Source: Chryseobacterium ureilyticum
GTDB lineage: Bacteria > Bacteroidota > Bacteroidia > Flavobacteriales > Weeksellaceae
DNA: 64,000 nt
Direction of reading: 5' to 3'
NCBI RefSeq assembly: GCF_900156735.1
Contig: NZ_FTOL01000006.1
Span: forward strand, 62,001 to 126,000
Shown here: one piece after another, positions 9,259 to 17,812 of the stretch
How the letters are laid out: each line of letters opens with the position of its first letter
Numbering within the stretch: position 1 is the first letter of the stretch
Made by a program: the position numbers and the translations under genes
The notes under the pieces: generated by a model
The model's database searches: none
Told to the model about the DNA's origin: nothing
The model's input: the letters and a program-made list of their open reading frames with translations, nothing else

Positions 9259-9669
9259 TTATTCGAACTGATCTGCGAATTCCTGCAAAGATTTATCTCC
9301 TAAAAAATTAATAACCAACTGATCTGTTTCTTCAAATAATGTATTCAAATGAACATTGATTTCTTTCCCTACGCTACAAGCCGGATTAGGATTCTGATTT
9401 TTCTTTCCTAAGACTTCTGTGTTTTTTACAGCCTTATAAATTTCTGAAATCGTAATTGTATTAGCATCTTTTGCAAGCTGACTTCCTCCTTCTTTCCCTT
9501 GTCTGCTTATAATCAAACCAGCTTCTCTTAATACGCTTATTTCTTTTCTTACAATCACAGGATTTACATTAATACTACCCGCAACCCAATCAGAGGTTAA
9601 CCACTCCTGAGGGCTTTTTGACAATAAGGTCATTATATGTACTGCCGTAGCAAATCTTGTATTGTTCAT
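9259..9669 (-). CDS. Rrf2 family transcriptional regulator (YwnA-like)
   Basis: Winged-helix repressor of 136 residues. The start is set at MNNTRFATAVHIMTLLSK (ATG 9667-9669), the usual Rrf2 N-terminus; the longer reading runs into promoter sequence. The HTH spans roughly residues 25-50 (LTSDWVAGSINVNPVIVRKEI) and the wing contains KEGGSQLAK. A single cysteine (ACSVGKEI) stands in the effector region, so it lacks the three-Cys cluster of Fe-S members such as IscR or NsrR. A nearly identical operator in its own promoter and in the next gene indicates autoregulation. Confidence 0.85.
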   Translation of the reverse strand: MNNTRFATAVHIMTLLSKSPQEWLTSDWVAGSINVNPVIVRKEISVLREAGLIISRQGKEGGSQLAKDANTITISEIYKAVKNTEVLGKKNQNPNPACSVGKEINVHLNTLFEETDQLVINFLGDKSLQEFADQFE

Positions 9670-9679
9670 TGTAATTACA
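9670..9679. promoter_or_regulatory. TGTAATTACA palindrome abutting the Rrf2 start codon
   Basis: A perfect 10-bp palindrome built from the same TGTAA half-sites as the two 19-bp operators. It sits directly before the ATG and could be an extra binding site. Confidence 0.45.
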
Positions 9680-9682
9680 TTG

Positions 9683-9722
9683 CAAAGATAGACAAATTTT
9701 AATTGTAACAAAATATATTACA
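9683..9722 (-). promoter_or_regulatory. Rrf2 promoter overlapped by operator
   Basis: On the minus strand a TTG (9709-9711) and the -7 box TATCTTTG (9683-9690) are 18 bases apart, matching the Bacteroidetes promoter. The palindrome TGTAACAAAATATATTACA (9704-9722) covers the -33 element, the expected layout for repression by promoter occlusion. Confidence 0.8.
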
Positions 9723-9734
9723 GTTAAATTTTTC

Positions 9735-10685
9735 TTAAAGGATTAATTTGTCCAAATCCAGCAGTAAATAATTGATGTTTTGATTGATCGTTCTTGTTGC
9801 GGACTGCATCTGATTAAGCATTGCTGCACGGTTATGAAGATCATCTGCCCTGTAAAACCCACCATCACTGAAAATTACGGACTGATCTGCGGCTCCTTTA
9901 TCGTCATCGAATTGGTAATGAAGCCATCTTTCTTTCATATTCCCGATAATAGAACGTTCTTCTCTATTGGAAAACTTCTTCTCCGTATACATATACCAAA
10001 TGAAGGGTGGAAAGTTTGGAGACTCCAGTTTCTCTCTCCAGATGTCTCTTAAAAGATTTCGTTGATGAATAAATTCTACTTTCTTTCCTTTAGGGTTAAG
10101 TGTTGCCAAACCAAATCCTGCTCCAAGAACCCCTCCTCCGATATCAATGGCGTTACTCCAACCCTGATCTCCAACAATTCCCCCGGCAATTGATGCTGCT
10201 GCTCCTGTAATGATAGAATATAGAATAAGTTTATTATTTCTGGAAGAATTCAGGTTATCCACATAATTTCCTATCTGTGCCACTCTTTCTCCTTCACAAT
10301 CGAATTCTGCTGCCACAGCATCCAACTCTGTGAGTGCAATCGTAATTTTACTGTTGATTTTGGTTTTTAACTGTAAAACTTTAACCTGGGAAGCTAATGA
10401 AGAATCTTTTTTAAGATCAATGATCTCGTGAACCTCATCCAGATTATCCAATGCATTAAGGATTAAAATACTCTGATCAGAAAACATTTCTTTCAGCTCT
10501 TTATTGGCTGCCAGAATAGAATCTGAATTGTAAGAAGGAACTTTATTACTGTAATTATATTTGAAAGGAGCCTTACAATAGCTGTCTTTCAAAGTAAGTA
10601 TGTTCTGCTGGATCAACTGATTCTTTTTGGAAACACATGAAGTAAGCAGACTGAAAACGATAAAAAGGTAAAAGAGCTTTTTCAT
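9735..10685 (-). CDS. Uncharacterised lipoprotein
   Basis: Function not recognised. Residues 1-17 form a lipoprotein signal (FSLLTSCVSK, lipidated Cys17). The body is mostly helical with one hydrophobic glycine-rich segment at about residues 155-190 (IITGAAASIAGGIVGDQG and IGGGVLGAGFGLATL) that may insert in a membrane. It lies alone between the Rrf2 gene and the FKBP gene. Confidence 0.65.
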   Translation of the reverse strand: MKKLFYLFIVFSLLTSCVSKKNQLIQQNILTLKDSYCKAPFKYNYSNKVPSYNSDSILAANKELKEMFSDQSILILNALDNLDEVHEIIDLKKDSSLASQVKVLQLKTKINSKITIALTELDAVAAEFDCEGERVAQIGNYVDNLNSSRNNKLILYSIITGAAASIAGGIVGDQGWSNAIDIGGGVLGAGFGLATLNPKGKKVEFIHQRNLLRDIWREKLESPNFPPFIWYMYTEKKFSNREERSIIGNMKERWLHYQFDDDKGAADQSVIFSDGGFYRADDLHNRAAMLNQMQSATRTINQNINYLLLDLDKLIL

Positions 10686-10826
10686 TTAAACCAATTTTTA
10701 TACAATAGCTGAATCATTTGTCAGAAATCATCAATCAGTTTCAATATAATTCATCAGTACGAATATAATACAAATAAAAAAATTTACCTGAAATCAGGTA
10801 AATTTTTAATCTATTTTTAAGCAGGA

Positions 10827-11261
10827 TTATTTAATATCCAATAATTCCACTTCGAAAACAAGGGTACTGTTTGGTCCGATTTCCTTGCTGATCTCCTGGT
10901 CTCCGTAAGCTAAGTGAGGAGGGATAATCAATCTCCATTTACTTCCTACAGGCATTAACTGAAGAGCTTCTGTCCATCCTGAAATCACTCTGTTTAAAGG
11001 AAAAGATGCAGGAGTACCTCTTTTTACAGAGCTATCAAATACTTTTCCAGAAATAGTAGTTCCATGATAATGGCATTTTACTGTAGATTTAGGTCCTGGC
11101 TTCGCTCCCTCACCCTCAGTGATAATTTCATATTGTAAGCCGCTTGGTAATTGCACTACGCTTTCTCTTTTACCATACTCTTCCATATATTCCTTACCAT
11201 CCTTAAGGTTCTTTTCTGCTAATTCTTTTTTACGTTTAAATAACATATCTGCTACTCCCAT
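10827..11261 (-). CDS. FKBP-type peptidyl-prolyl cis-trans isomerase
   Basis: Speeds cis-trans isomerisation of prolyl bonds in folding proteins. A short charged helix (residues 1-35) precedes one FKBP domain (residues 45-144) with GLQYEIITEGEG, FDSSVKRG, PLNRVISGWTEALQLMPVGSKW and PPHLAYGD, the standard active-site signature. The protein is 144 residues, a minimal single-domain form without a signal peptide, so cytoplasmic. Confidence 0.9.
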   Translation of the reverse strand: MGVADMLFKRKKELAEKNLKDGKEYMEEYGKRESVVQLPSGLQYEIITEGEGAKPGPKSTVKCHYHGTTISGKVFDSSVKRGTPASFPLNRVISGWTEALQLMPVGSKWRLIIPPHLAYGDQEISKEIGPNSTLVFEVELLDIK

Positions 11262-11275
11262 ATTATAATTTTTTA

Positions 11276-11283
11276 CAAAGATA
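11276..11283 (-). promoter_or_regulatory. -7 box TATCTTTG of the FKBP gene
   Basis: An exact TAnnTTTG match on the minus strand, 15 bases before the FKBP ATG. No clear TTG at -33. Confidence 0.55.
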
Positions 11284-11494
11284 ATGCTTTTTAAAGTTGG
11301 AGAAGTTCTTCATCGACGTATGAGTTTAAAAAACTAGACATCAAATACTTAAATATTTTTTTCATCAAACAGATACTTTATCTTGAATATAATATTGTTA
11401 CTTTCAATAATATATTCAAAAAAGTTCAAAAAATTGTAATAATCCCTTAACACAGATTTAAAAACTTGGCGTTATAATTGAATTTAAAAACTAA

Positions 11495-12508
11495 ATGCCA
11501 AATCCACTAAAATATAATAAGAAGTTTGATGAGCTTAATGAAGAGGAAAAACAGCTTCTTGAAATCAACAAAAAATCTATTGCCGATTTCGTTGAGCAAT
11601 CTTCCTCTATAAGTGATGTCAATTATGCAACCAGAAATGCCCACGCAAAAACCTATGCTGTGGCAAAGGGAACGTTTTGGATAGATCCAGTAATTCCTGA
11701 AGCCCTGAAGCCATTTTTTGATAAAGAAAAATTTGATCTTATCATAAGATTCTCAAACGCACAACTGAAAATTAAAAACTCCAAAAAGGATATTCCTGCC
11801 TATGGTTTTGCGGTACAAATCCGAGATGAAAATAATAATCTGCTGTCCAATTATCCATTGGTAAATTTTCCTTTATTTCCAGTGAATTCTGTTTCTACAT
11901 TTTTGAAATTATTCACTGCGATCAATCGTTTTTATCTTCAAGGGTGGCGAAATTTATTTTCTATCATCACTCAAATGACGAAACTTCTCCCTTCGGTTTT
12001 CACAGGATCTTTTATCAGGAATATTTTAAAATTGATTGGTAAAAGAAATGACTTCATCCTTTCTTTTGATTATCATTCTGTAGGCGCTTTTCGATTGGGA
12101 GATCATATGATAAAGATAAAGCTAAGTCCAAAATCCGTCAATAAGAATATCGGAAAGAAACAAAATACAAGAAAAGCCTTAAGAAGTTATCTTCAGAGAA
12201 ATGATTTTACGGCTGATGTTTTGATTCAGCTTTGTTATGATCTGAAAGACCAGCCTATCAATAATCTGAATGTAGAATGGAAAAACTCTCCTTTCATTAA
12301 AATCGGTGAGGTAAAAATAGATAAGAATTCTTTATTGAATCCTCGTGAATCCTGTAATGAACTTCTTTCTTTTAATCCTTTTGAGAGTAAAGCAATTTTC
12401 CAGCCTGTTGGGAAGATACAGAAGCTGCGTGATGAAGCTTATAAAGTGTCTGTGCAGACGAGGAGAAAGATCAATACGCTTTTGCATGGAAAGAAAAGTG
12501 AGCTGTAG
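11495..12508 (+). CDS. Catalase-superfamily protein (small haem protein)
   Basis: Resembles the catalase-like family found in flavobacteria rather than true catalases. NAHAKTYAVAKGTFWI near residue 49 holds the presumed distal histidine region; IIRFSNAQ, AYGFAVQIRDE and LVNFPLFPVNS follow the catalase barrel order. SFNPFESKAIFQPVGKIQKLRDEAY near the C-terminus matches the region contributing the proximal side in relatives. At 337 residues it is shorter than classical catalases (about 480 or more). A peroxidase or oxidoreductase activity is possible, but haem binding is inferred. Confidence 0.7.
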   Translation: MPNPLKYNKKFDELNEEEKQLLEINKKSIADFVEQSSSISDVNYATRNAHAKTYAVAKGTFWIDPVIPEALKPFFDKEKFDLIIRFSNAQLKIKNSKKDIPAYGFAVQIRDENNNLLSNYPLVNFPLFPVNSVSTFLKLFTAINRFYLQGWRNLFSIITQMTKLLPSVFTGSFIRNILKLIGKRNDFILSFDYHSVGAFRLGDHMIKIKLSPKSVNKNIGKKQNTRKALRSYLQRNDFTADVLIQLCYDLKDQPINNLNVEWKNSPFIKIGEVKIDKNSLLNPRESCNELLSFNPFESKAIFQPVGKIQKLRDEAYKVSVQTRRKINTLLHGKKSEL

Positions 12509-12529
12509 ACACCAATTCTGAGATTAAAA

Positions 12530-12704
12530 ATCGCCACGAATTCACGAATAATTTTATTTACGTGTAAAAATATAGTTAGATACTTTTTATCCCATAAGCA
12601 AATGGAGGATCTAAACTATCGCAGATTTTGCTGATTATGCAGATGAGAAAAATTTTTAATCGCAGCGAATGAACTAATAAAATCATTCGTGCATTCGTTG
12701 CAAG
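12530..12704. repeat. MITE-like repeat with GCCACGAATTCACGAAT terminal inverted repeats
   Basis: A 28-base end (TCGCCACGAATTCACGAATA...) at 12530-12557 recurs inverted at 12677-12704 (ATTCGTGCATTCGTTGC). The interior is unrelated to the other copies at 27301 and 52142. No ORF inside. Confidence 0.6.
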
Positions 12705-12738
12705 AAAAAACCTCGGTTTTTACCTATGGTCTCTCTTT

Positions 12739-13152
12739 TTATTTAAACTTTCTGTCTTCTTCTTTGATAGGAAGATCATTGATACTGGCATATCTTTTAG
12801 CCATTAATCCGTTTTCATCAAATTCCCAGTTTTCATTTCCATAGGCTCTGAACCAGTTCCCTTTTTTTGTCTGATATTCATATTCAAAACGGACAGCAAT
12901 TCTATTGTCTGTATGTGCCCAGTATTCTTTCTTCAGTTTATAATGAAGTTCTTTGTTCCATTTTTTCTGAAGAAAACTTACAATCTGTTCTCTTCCATTG
13001 ATAAATGTGTCTCTGTTTCTCCATTCACTGTCGATAGTATATGCTTTGGAAACTTTTTCAGGATCCTGACTGTTCCATGCATCTTCTGCCATTTGAATTT
13101 TCTCCTTTGCCGTTTCAAGGGTGAAAGGAGGTAGCGGATGTTTTTGTTCCAT
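12739..13152 (-). CDS. DUF1348 / SnoaL-like NTF2-fold protein
   Basis: Small NTF2-like fold protein of 137 residues, family known as DUF1348. KIQMAEDAWNSQDPEKV (residues 18-34), EWRNRDTFINGREQIVSFL and WFRAYGNENWEFDENGLM are family hallmarks. Biochemical role unknown. It starts three bases after the stop of the TetR gene on the same strand, so it is probably the target controlled by that regulator. Confidence 0.85.
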   Translation of the reverse strand: MEQKHPLPPFTLETAKEKIQMAEDAWNSQDPEKVSKAYTIDSEWRNRDTFINGREQIVSFLQKKWNKELHYKLKKEYWAHTDNRIAVRFEYEYQTKKGNWFRAYGNENWEFDENGLMAKRYASINDLPIKEEDRKFK

Positions 13153-13155
13153 TCT

Positions 13156-13683
13156 TTAAGCTATTAAATATGTTACTATTTTTTTTGTTTTTTCTATCAG
13201 TTCATTTGATTTGAAAAGCTGGCTTTCTATAATACTACTTTCGAAAAGCATGTAGATATGATCAGAAAGAACATCATCTTTCAATATTTCTAAAAAGTAG
13301 TTTCTCAGATCTGCTTTATGAGACTGAATAACACTTAAAATTTTAATATTATCCACAGGAATTTCTGATAAAATATTAAGGAAACTGCAACCTCTGAAAT
13401 GCTCTTTTTCATTCATATAAATCAAGAAGTCAAATGCACTGATTATTTTTGAATAAAGACCTTTTGACGGTAATGAAAATGTATGAAGCTCATTAAACCA
13501 ATATTGATGTCTTACATTGAGGAATTCTACACATAGATCTTCCTTGGATTTAAAATGAAGATAGAAACTTGCCTTTGCTACTCCTGCATCTGCAATAATT
13601 TGATTAATTCCGGTAGAGTTATATCCTTGTTTTGTAAATAATTCAAAGGTTGTTTCTACAATTCTTTCTCTTGGAGATCTCAT
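13156..13683 (-). CDS. TetR/AcrR family regulator
   Basis: Repressor of 175 residues. Start chosen at MRSPRERIVETTFELF (ATG 13681-13683). The HTH (GINQIIADAGVAKASFYLHFKSKEDL, quoted in part: AGVAKASFYLHF) is at residues 28-50; the C-terminal ligand domain has a lone Cys in FRGCSFLN, a motif shared with TetR members that answer reactive electrophiles. An AGACAAGTTTGTCT palindrome lies upstream, and the DUF1348 gene follows in the same transcript. Confidence 0.87.
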   Translation of the reverse strand: MRSPRERIVETTFELFTKQGYNSTGINQIIADAGVAKASFYLHFKSKEDLCVEFLNVRHQYWFNELHTFSLPSKGLYSKIISAFDFLIYMNEKEHFRGCSFLNILSEIPVDNIKILSVIQSHKADLRNYFLEILKDDVLSDHIYMLFESSIIESQLFKSNELIEKTKKIVTYLIA

Positions 13684-13732
13684 ATTCTTTATATTTTGTA
13701 ATTCAAAGGTAATACTAAAAAACAAAATGGAC

Positions 13733-13746
13733 AGACAAGTTTGTCT
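13733..13746. promoter_or_regulatory. TetR-type palindromic operator
   Basis: AGACAA-GT-TTGTCT has perfect six-base arms, with further partial symmetry outside. It lies 50 bases before the regulator ATG, a typical autoregulatory position. Confidence 0.65.
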
Positions 13747-13782
13747 ATTTTGTTTGTAATTTTTTAAATCTGCAACAAAAAA

Positions 13783-13806
13783 GCCCTAAAGATGAATCCT
13801 TAGGGC
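13783..13806 (-). terminator. Intrinsic terminator of terC
   Basis: GCCCTAA and TTAGGGC pair around a 10-base loop. On the minus strand the stem is followed by TTTTTTG. It lies just after the terC stop codon at 13832. Confidence 0.75.
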
Positions 13807-13831
13807 ATTTATTTGTATGATATAAGTAAGA

Positions 13832-14869
13832 TTACTCTTCTAGTTTTTCTTTATCCTCTTCTTTATCAGGGAAAATAATAGATAAAAGAACTGATATTAC
13901 CAGTACTCCACCTACAATTCCCAATGAAATAGGAGACGAAATATGAATCCAAGGTGCAATAAGCATTTTTACCCCAATGAATGAAAGGATAATTGCCAAT
14001 CCATAAGGAAGCTTGCTGAACATATGAATAAAGTTCGCCAACAGGAAATATAATGATCTTAATCCTAAAATTGCAAAGATGTTCGATGTATAAAGGATAA
14101 ACGGGTCATTTGAAATTGCAAAGATCGCCGGAATGGAGTCTACAGCAAAAAGAACGTCTGTAAATTCAATAACACCCACCACCACTAAAAGTGGAGTTGC
14201 CATTTTGATTCCGTTCTGAATAGTGAAGAATTTATCACCATCATAATTATCGGAAACTTTCCAGAAACTTTTGATCAGTCTTGCTCCTGCAGTATTACTG
14301 TAATCTTCGTCCTCATCATCGCCTCCGTCACCCCATGATTTGATTCCTGCATAAACAAGGAATAGTCCAAATAGAGTCATTACAACGTTGATTTTTACAG
14401 CTTCACCAAAAATATTCATTTCCGGAAGATAAGTAAGATTGATAAGCCCTACTCCTGCAAAGATGAAGATCGCCCTGAAGATCAATGCACCAATAATCCC
14501 CCAAAAAAGGACTTTATGATGAAGGAACTTTGGAACTTTGAAGAATCCAAAAACAAGAATAAATACGAATAAGTTATCAACAGAAAGCGCTTTCTCAATC
14601 CAGTATGCCGCCTGATACTGGGTAAATTTCTCTACAGCCAGCGCATGACTTTCAGGGGTTCCGTCTGTATTGAAAACCCAATACACCACTCCTGAAAATA
14701 TCATAGACAGCGAGATCCATACGATAGACCAGATGGTAGCTTCTTTGGAAGATACTTCGTGACTTTTTTTATTGAAAACTCCTAAGTCCAGGAGTAGCAT
14801 GATAACTACCGTTACCGCAAATCCCCACACCAAACCAGGGTGCAGATCTAAAATACTTTGATGTTCCAC
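13832..14869 (-). CDS. terC: TerC family integral membrane protein
   Basis: Polytopic membrane protein of the TerC/Alx group, linked to tellurite resistance, envelope stress and metal (Mn/Ca) handling. Signatures include EKALSVDNLFVFILVFGFF and VIEFTDVLFAVDSIPAIFAI, with paired acidic residues inside membrane helices. I begin at the GTG of 14867-14869 (EHQSILDLHPGLVWGF follows), giving 345 residues, as family members start near this point. An in-frame TTG at 14911 would add 14 residues. First of a ter cluster that continues with terD and telA. Confidence 0.88.
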   Translation of the reverse strand: MEHQSILDLHPGLVWGFAVTVVIMLLLDLGVFNKKSHEVSSKEATIWSIVWISLSMIFSGVVYWVFNTDGTPESHALAVEKFTQYQAAYWIEKALSVDNLFVFILVFGFFKVPKFLHHKVLFWGIIGALIFRAIFIFAGVGLINLTYLPEMNIFGEAVKINVVMTLFGLFLVYAGIKSWGDGGDDEDEDYSNTAGARLIKSFWKVSDNYDGDKFFTIQNGIKMATPLLVVVGVIEFTDVLFAVDSIPAIFAISNDPFILYTSNIFAILGLRSLYFLLANFIHMFSKLPYGLAIILSFIGVKMLIAPWIHISSPISLGIVGGVLVISVLLSIIFPDKEEDKEKLEE

Positions 14870-14955
14870 TTGAGTATATGTTATTATATGATAAAAGCAA
14901 TAGATGTACAAAGTACAAATATTGCTATTTTATTTATCTTTTGATTTATAAATGA

Positions 14956-15564
14956 TTATAAATAATTCATCTGTACCGTCTGAATCGTTTGCTCCAGTTT
15001 TCTGTCTGCTGTAGGATCCCCGATAGCATTGAATTTCCACTCCCCGTTTCTTCTGTAGAAAACCCCTAATACCATAGCAACATGTCCTTTGAAAGAAACA
15101 TCATTTGCGATGTCATATTTAGCAAAAACCTCTTTCACATTGGTTGGCGTTCCTTCGTAGATACGGATAGAAGCGAAAGGAATAGTTCCGAAATCCTGAC
15201 CTCTGTAGCTGTTCAATACCATTGCAACATGGTCCACATTAGGTTCAAGTTGACTGAAATCTACAGTAATCACTTCATTATCCAATCCGTCATCTCCATT
15301 TATATCTCCTGTAAGATCATCTCCACTGTGTCTTACAGATCCGTTTCTTGATTTCAGGTTTCCGAAATAGATTACTTCAGTAACGTTTTTGTTTGAATCA
15401 TATAAAATACAGCTTCCGTCTAAGTCTACTGCTTCTTTTTTAGTTCCAAAAAGACCTTTTTTTTCAATTGCTCCCCAGTTGATTCCTACACAAGCTTGGG
15501 AAAGTTCAGCTCCGTTTTCTTTTTTAAGGTTAATTCTCTGACCTTTTTGTAAGTTGATAGCCAT
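14956..15564 (-). CDS. terD: TerD family calcium-binding stress protein
   Basis: Cytoplasmic protein of 202 residues built on the TerD beta-sandwich that binds Ca2+. MAINLQKGQRINL is the family N-terminus; the acidic loop DDLTGDINGDDGLDNE (residues about 82-97) supplies calcium ligands; FYRRNGEWKFNAIG is the C-terminal signature. It lies 86 bases from terC and 106 from the unknown gene at 15671. It is paralogous to the terD at 17813 but has an inserted KKEAVDLDG-type loop. Confidence 0.9.
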   Translation of the reverse strand: MAINLQKGQRINLKKENGAELSQACVGINWGAIEKKGLFGTKKEAVDLDGSCILYDSNKNVTEVIYFGNLKSRNGSVRHSGDDLTGDINGDDGLDNEVITVDFSQLEPNVDHVAMVLNSYRGQDFGTIPFASIRIYEGTPTNVKEVFAKYDIANDVSFKGHVAMVLGVFYRRNGEWKFNAIGDPTADRKLEQTIQTVQMNYL

Positions 15565-15670
15565 CTTTTTATGTTTAGTTGTTATTTATATTTTAGCAAA
15601 AGGGCGAAAAAGCCAAATTGCAAAATGGGTAAAAGGCGAATTTGCGGTTTGCTTTCAGCTATCCTGCCTT

Positions 15671-16618
15671 TTAGTTATTATTCAAATTCAAATTAAGCAT
15701 TGCGCGCAGAATATTTGTTTCTTCATCAAAGTCAAATATTTTGCTCATAATATCAATATTTTCGAGGTTTTTAATATAATCCTTCAAGACACCTTCTACC
15801 TCAGGAGGTAAATTCCGTTTTCTTTCATTCATACTGTTTTCAAGCAGTTCATTTTTACTTTTCAGCTGATCAATGATGGTACTCTGATTGGATTGGTTTT
15901 CAGAAATATCAAGTTTATCAAGTTCTTTGTCAAAAAGATAAAGCTTTTTATCATCTACACTGAAAATAAAATAATCATCAGACTGAAAGATCTTAAAAAG
16001 TTCATATTCATGGGTTCCGATAATGTAGCCACAGACAAAGCGAACTTTAAATCCCTGGATATTAAGTCTTCCTAAGAGTTTTCTTTCAATGGAATAATCC
16101 CTGTACTGATATGCAGGAAAAGATTCAACCTTCAACAGTGATTCATCTGCTTCTGATCGATAAAATTCCTGTGCATATTTTTTATGAAAGTATAACACAT
16201 TCTCCCAATTGGCTGTATAAATATCTTCTGTAAGATCTTTATACAGGGTTTTTAAATGTTGAGAAAAAACACCGCTGTACATTTTCCTGTCCGTCTGAAA
16301 ACTGTCTATTCGTCTTTCTTCAAAACCTGAAATATATTTTTTGTTGATGTCAATTTCATTGATGACAGTCAGCATTTCATTTTCTTTCTGCCTTTTAATT
16401 TTAGTAAGCAGTTCTATGAGACTGTCCGTATACTGCAGATGGAAAAGTTCTAATTTATTATAATCTAAAGCCGTATTTTCCTGGAACAGATTGTGGATAA
16501 TATCTGTTTTGATGTAAATGGATATTATGTCAATATGTTCAAAAAAATTAGCAAGGAGCTTAAGTCTGGTTAACCTCCTTTTGCTTTGTGACAATATAAT
16601 TGCTGCATCTTCCCCCAC
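15671..16618 (-). CDS. Unknown protein embedded in the ter cluster
   Basis: No family recognised. The 315-residue product is charged, mainly helical in residues 1-110, with a mixed domain around 160-230 (GFKVRFVCGYIIGTHEYELFK) and a coiled region near 235-290. It uses a GTG start (16616-16618) 16 bases after the telA stop, with a GGA-rich stretch before it. Position between telA and terD on the same strand argues for a role in the Ter stress complex; this is inference from context. Confidence 0.6.
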   Translation of the reverse strand: MGEDAAIILSQSKRRLTRLKLLANFFEHIDIISIYIKTDIIHNLFQENTALDYNKLELFHLQYTDSLIELLTKIKRQKENEMLTVINEIDINKKYISGFEERRIDSFQTDRKMYSGVFSQHLKTLYKDLTEDIYTANWENVLYFHKKYAQEFYRSEADESLLKVESFPAYQYRDYSIERKLLGRLNIQGFKVRFVCGYIIGTHEYELFKIFQSDDYFIFSVDDKKLYLFDKELDKLDISENQSNQSTIIDQLKSKNELLENSMNERKRNLPPEVEGVLKDYIKNLENIDIMSKIFDFDEETNILRAMLNLNLNNN

Positions 16619-16634
16619 CGTAGTATCCTATAAA

Positions 16635-17810
16635 TTAACCTCTGACATTTGCTTTCAGTTCATGTTCCAATGTCTGAAGATCCTGATCAAGTTTTCTTCT
16701 GTTCTCAGCTCCTGTTTTCTGGATCTGTTTCACCTCATTCAAGGTATTGATCAACATTGAAGTTGTTTCTCTTAATGTTTCTACAGATACGATAGTCTGC
16801 TCATTAGCTCTCGCTACATTGATAGAGTTCTGACCAAGACGTTCTGCATTCTTTCTTAAAATTTCCTCTGTAGTAGCAGATACTTTCTGCTGGATCTCAA
16901 TATTCTGCTGCTGTCTGTACATGGCAACAGCAAGTGAAAGTTGATTTTTCCATACAGGAAGTGTAGTGGTAAGAATAGTCTGTGCTTTTTCTGCAATAGA
17001 AACGTTGTTATTCTGTACCAATCTGATCTGTGGAAGAGACTGCATCATGATAACACGCACTACTTTAAGATCAGCCATTCTTCTGTCTAGCCTTGCAATA
17101 AAGTCTCTTTTATCTGCAATCTGATAATCCTGGAAATTCTGAGGATTAGCTTCCATTTGAGCAAGTTCTCCTCCAGCTCTTTCCATTCTGATATTTCCAG
17201 CAATTACAAGTTCTTCAATTTGCTTGATAGAGTTTACATTGCTTTCAAAAATAGTCTGAAGAACAGCATTATCTTTTGTAGAAGTAATGATTCCTGCATT
17301 TACCTTATAAGAGATCTGCTCAATATTATTAATGATCTTGTCATATTTCGTAAATAAATTCTCCACCTGCGTTATTACTTTCTTCATGAAAGGTAATTTG
17401 CTAAGGAAGCTTTTTACTTTATTTCCGTTAAGTTCTTCAACGTCTACATAGTTTAATTCTACTAGTAAATCATTAATAAGTCCTCCTACTTCTCCTGAAT
17501 TTGATCTTCTTACATTTCCTAAGAAGCTATCACTCTGATTGGTTAATGTCTTTTGAAGCTCTGCTCCGAAGTTTACAATAGATCCCGGATTTGCCTCATC
17601 AATAGAGTTCGCAAGAACTTCATATTTCTGACGTTCTTCAGACTGTAGCTGAGTAAGGTTTACGTTTCCTTCTCTGTCTACAAGTACTGCTGGTGCTGCA
17701 TTTTGGCTTTGAACCGGTAAACCTGGTGATGCCATTGGTGTGGGTTCAAATGTTTTAAGCGGTTCAATTGACCCTAGTGGATCTATGGGTTGATTTTCTT
17801 GATTATCCAT
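16635..17810 (-). CDS. telA: Toxic anion resistance protein TelA/KlaA
   Basis: Soluble, largely coiled-coil protein of 391 residues in the TelA family, commonly paired with TerD proteins. A Pro-rich N-terminus (residues 1-45) is followed by helices with LPFMKKVITQVENLFTKYDK and the conserved LPVWKNQLSLAVAMYRQQ near residue 300. It is separated by two bases from the upstream terD. It probably serves as a scaffold in the Ter module, as in other genomes. Confidence 0.92.
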   Translation of the reverse strand: MDNQENQPIDPLGSIEPLKTFEPTPMASPGLPVQSQNAAPAVLVDREGNVNLTQLQSEERQKYEVLANSIDEANPGSIVNFGAELQKTLTNQSDSFLGNVRRSNSGEVGGLINDLLVELNYVDVEELNGNKVKSFLSKLPFMKKVITQVENLFTKYDKIINNIEQISYKVNAGIITSTKDNAVLQTIFESNVNSIKQIEELVIAGNIRMERAGGELAQMEANPQNFQDYQIADKRDFIARLDRRMADLKVVRVIMMQSLPQIRLVQNNNVSIAEKAQTILTTTLPVWKNQLSLAVAMYRQQQNIEIQQKVSATTEEILRKNAERLGQNSINVARANEQTIVSVETLRETTSMLINTLNEVKQIQKTGAENRRKLDQDLQTLEHELKANVRG

Positions 17811-17812
17811 AA

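Noticed and set aside
14870..14911. TTG start for TerC at 14911
   Set aside because: It leaves almost no leader and adds residues not seen at TerC N-termini; the GTG at 14869 fits better, though not proven.
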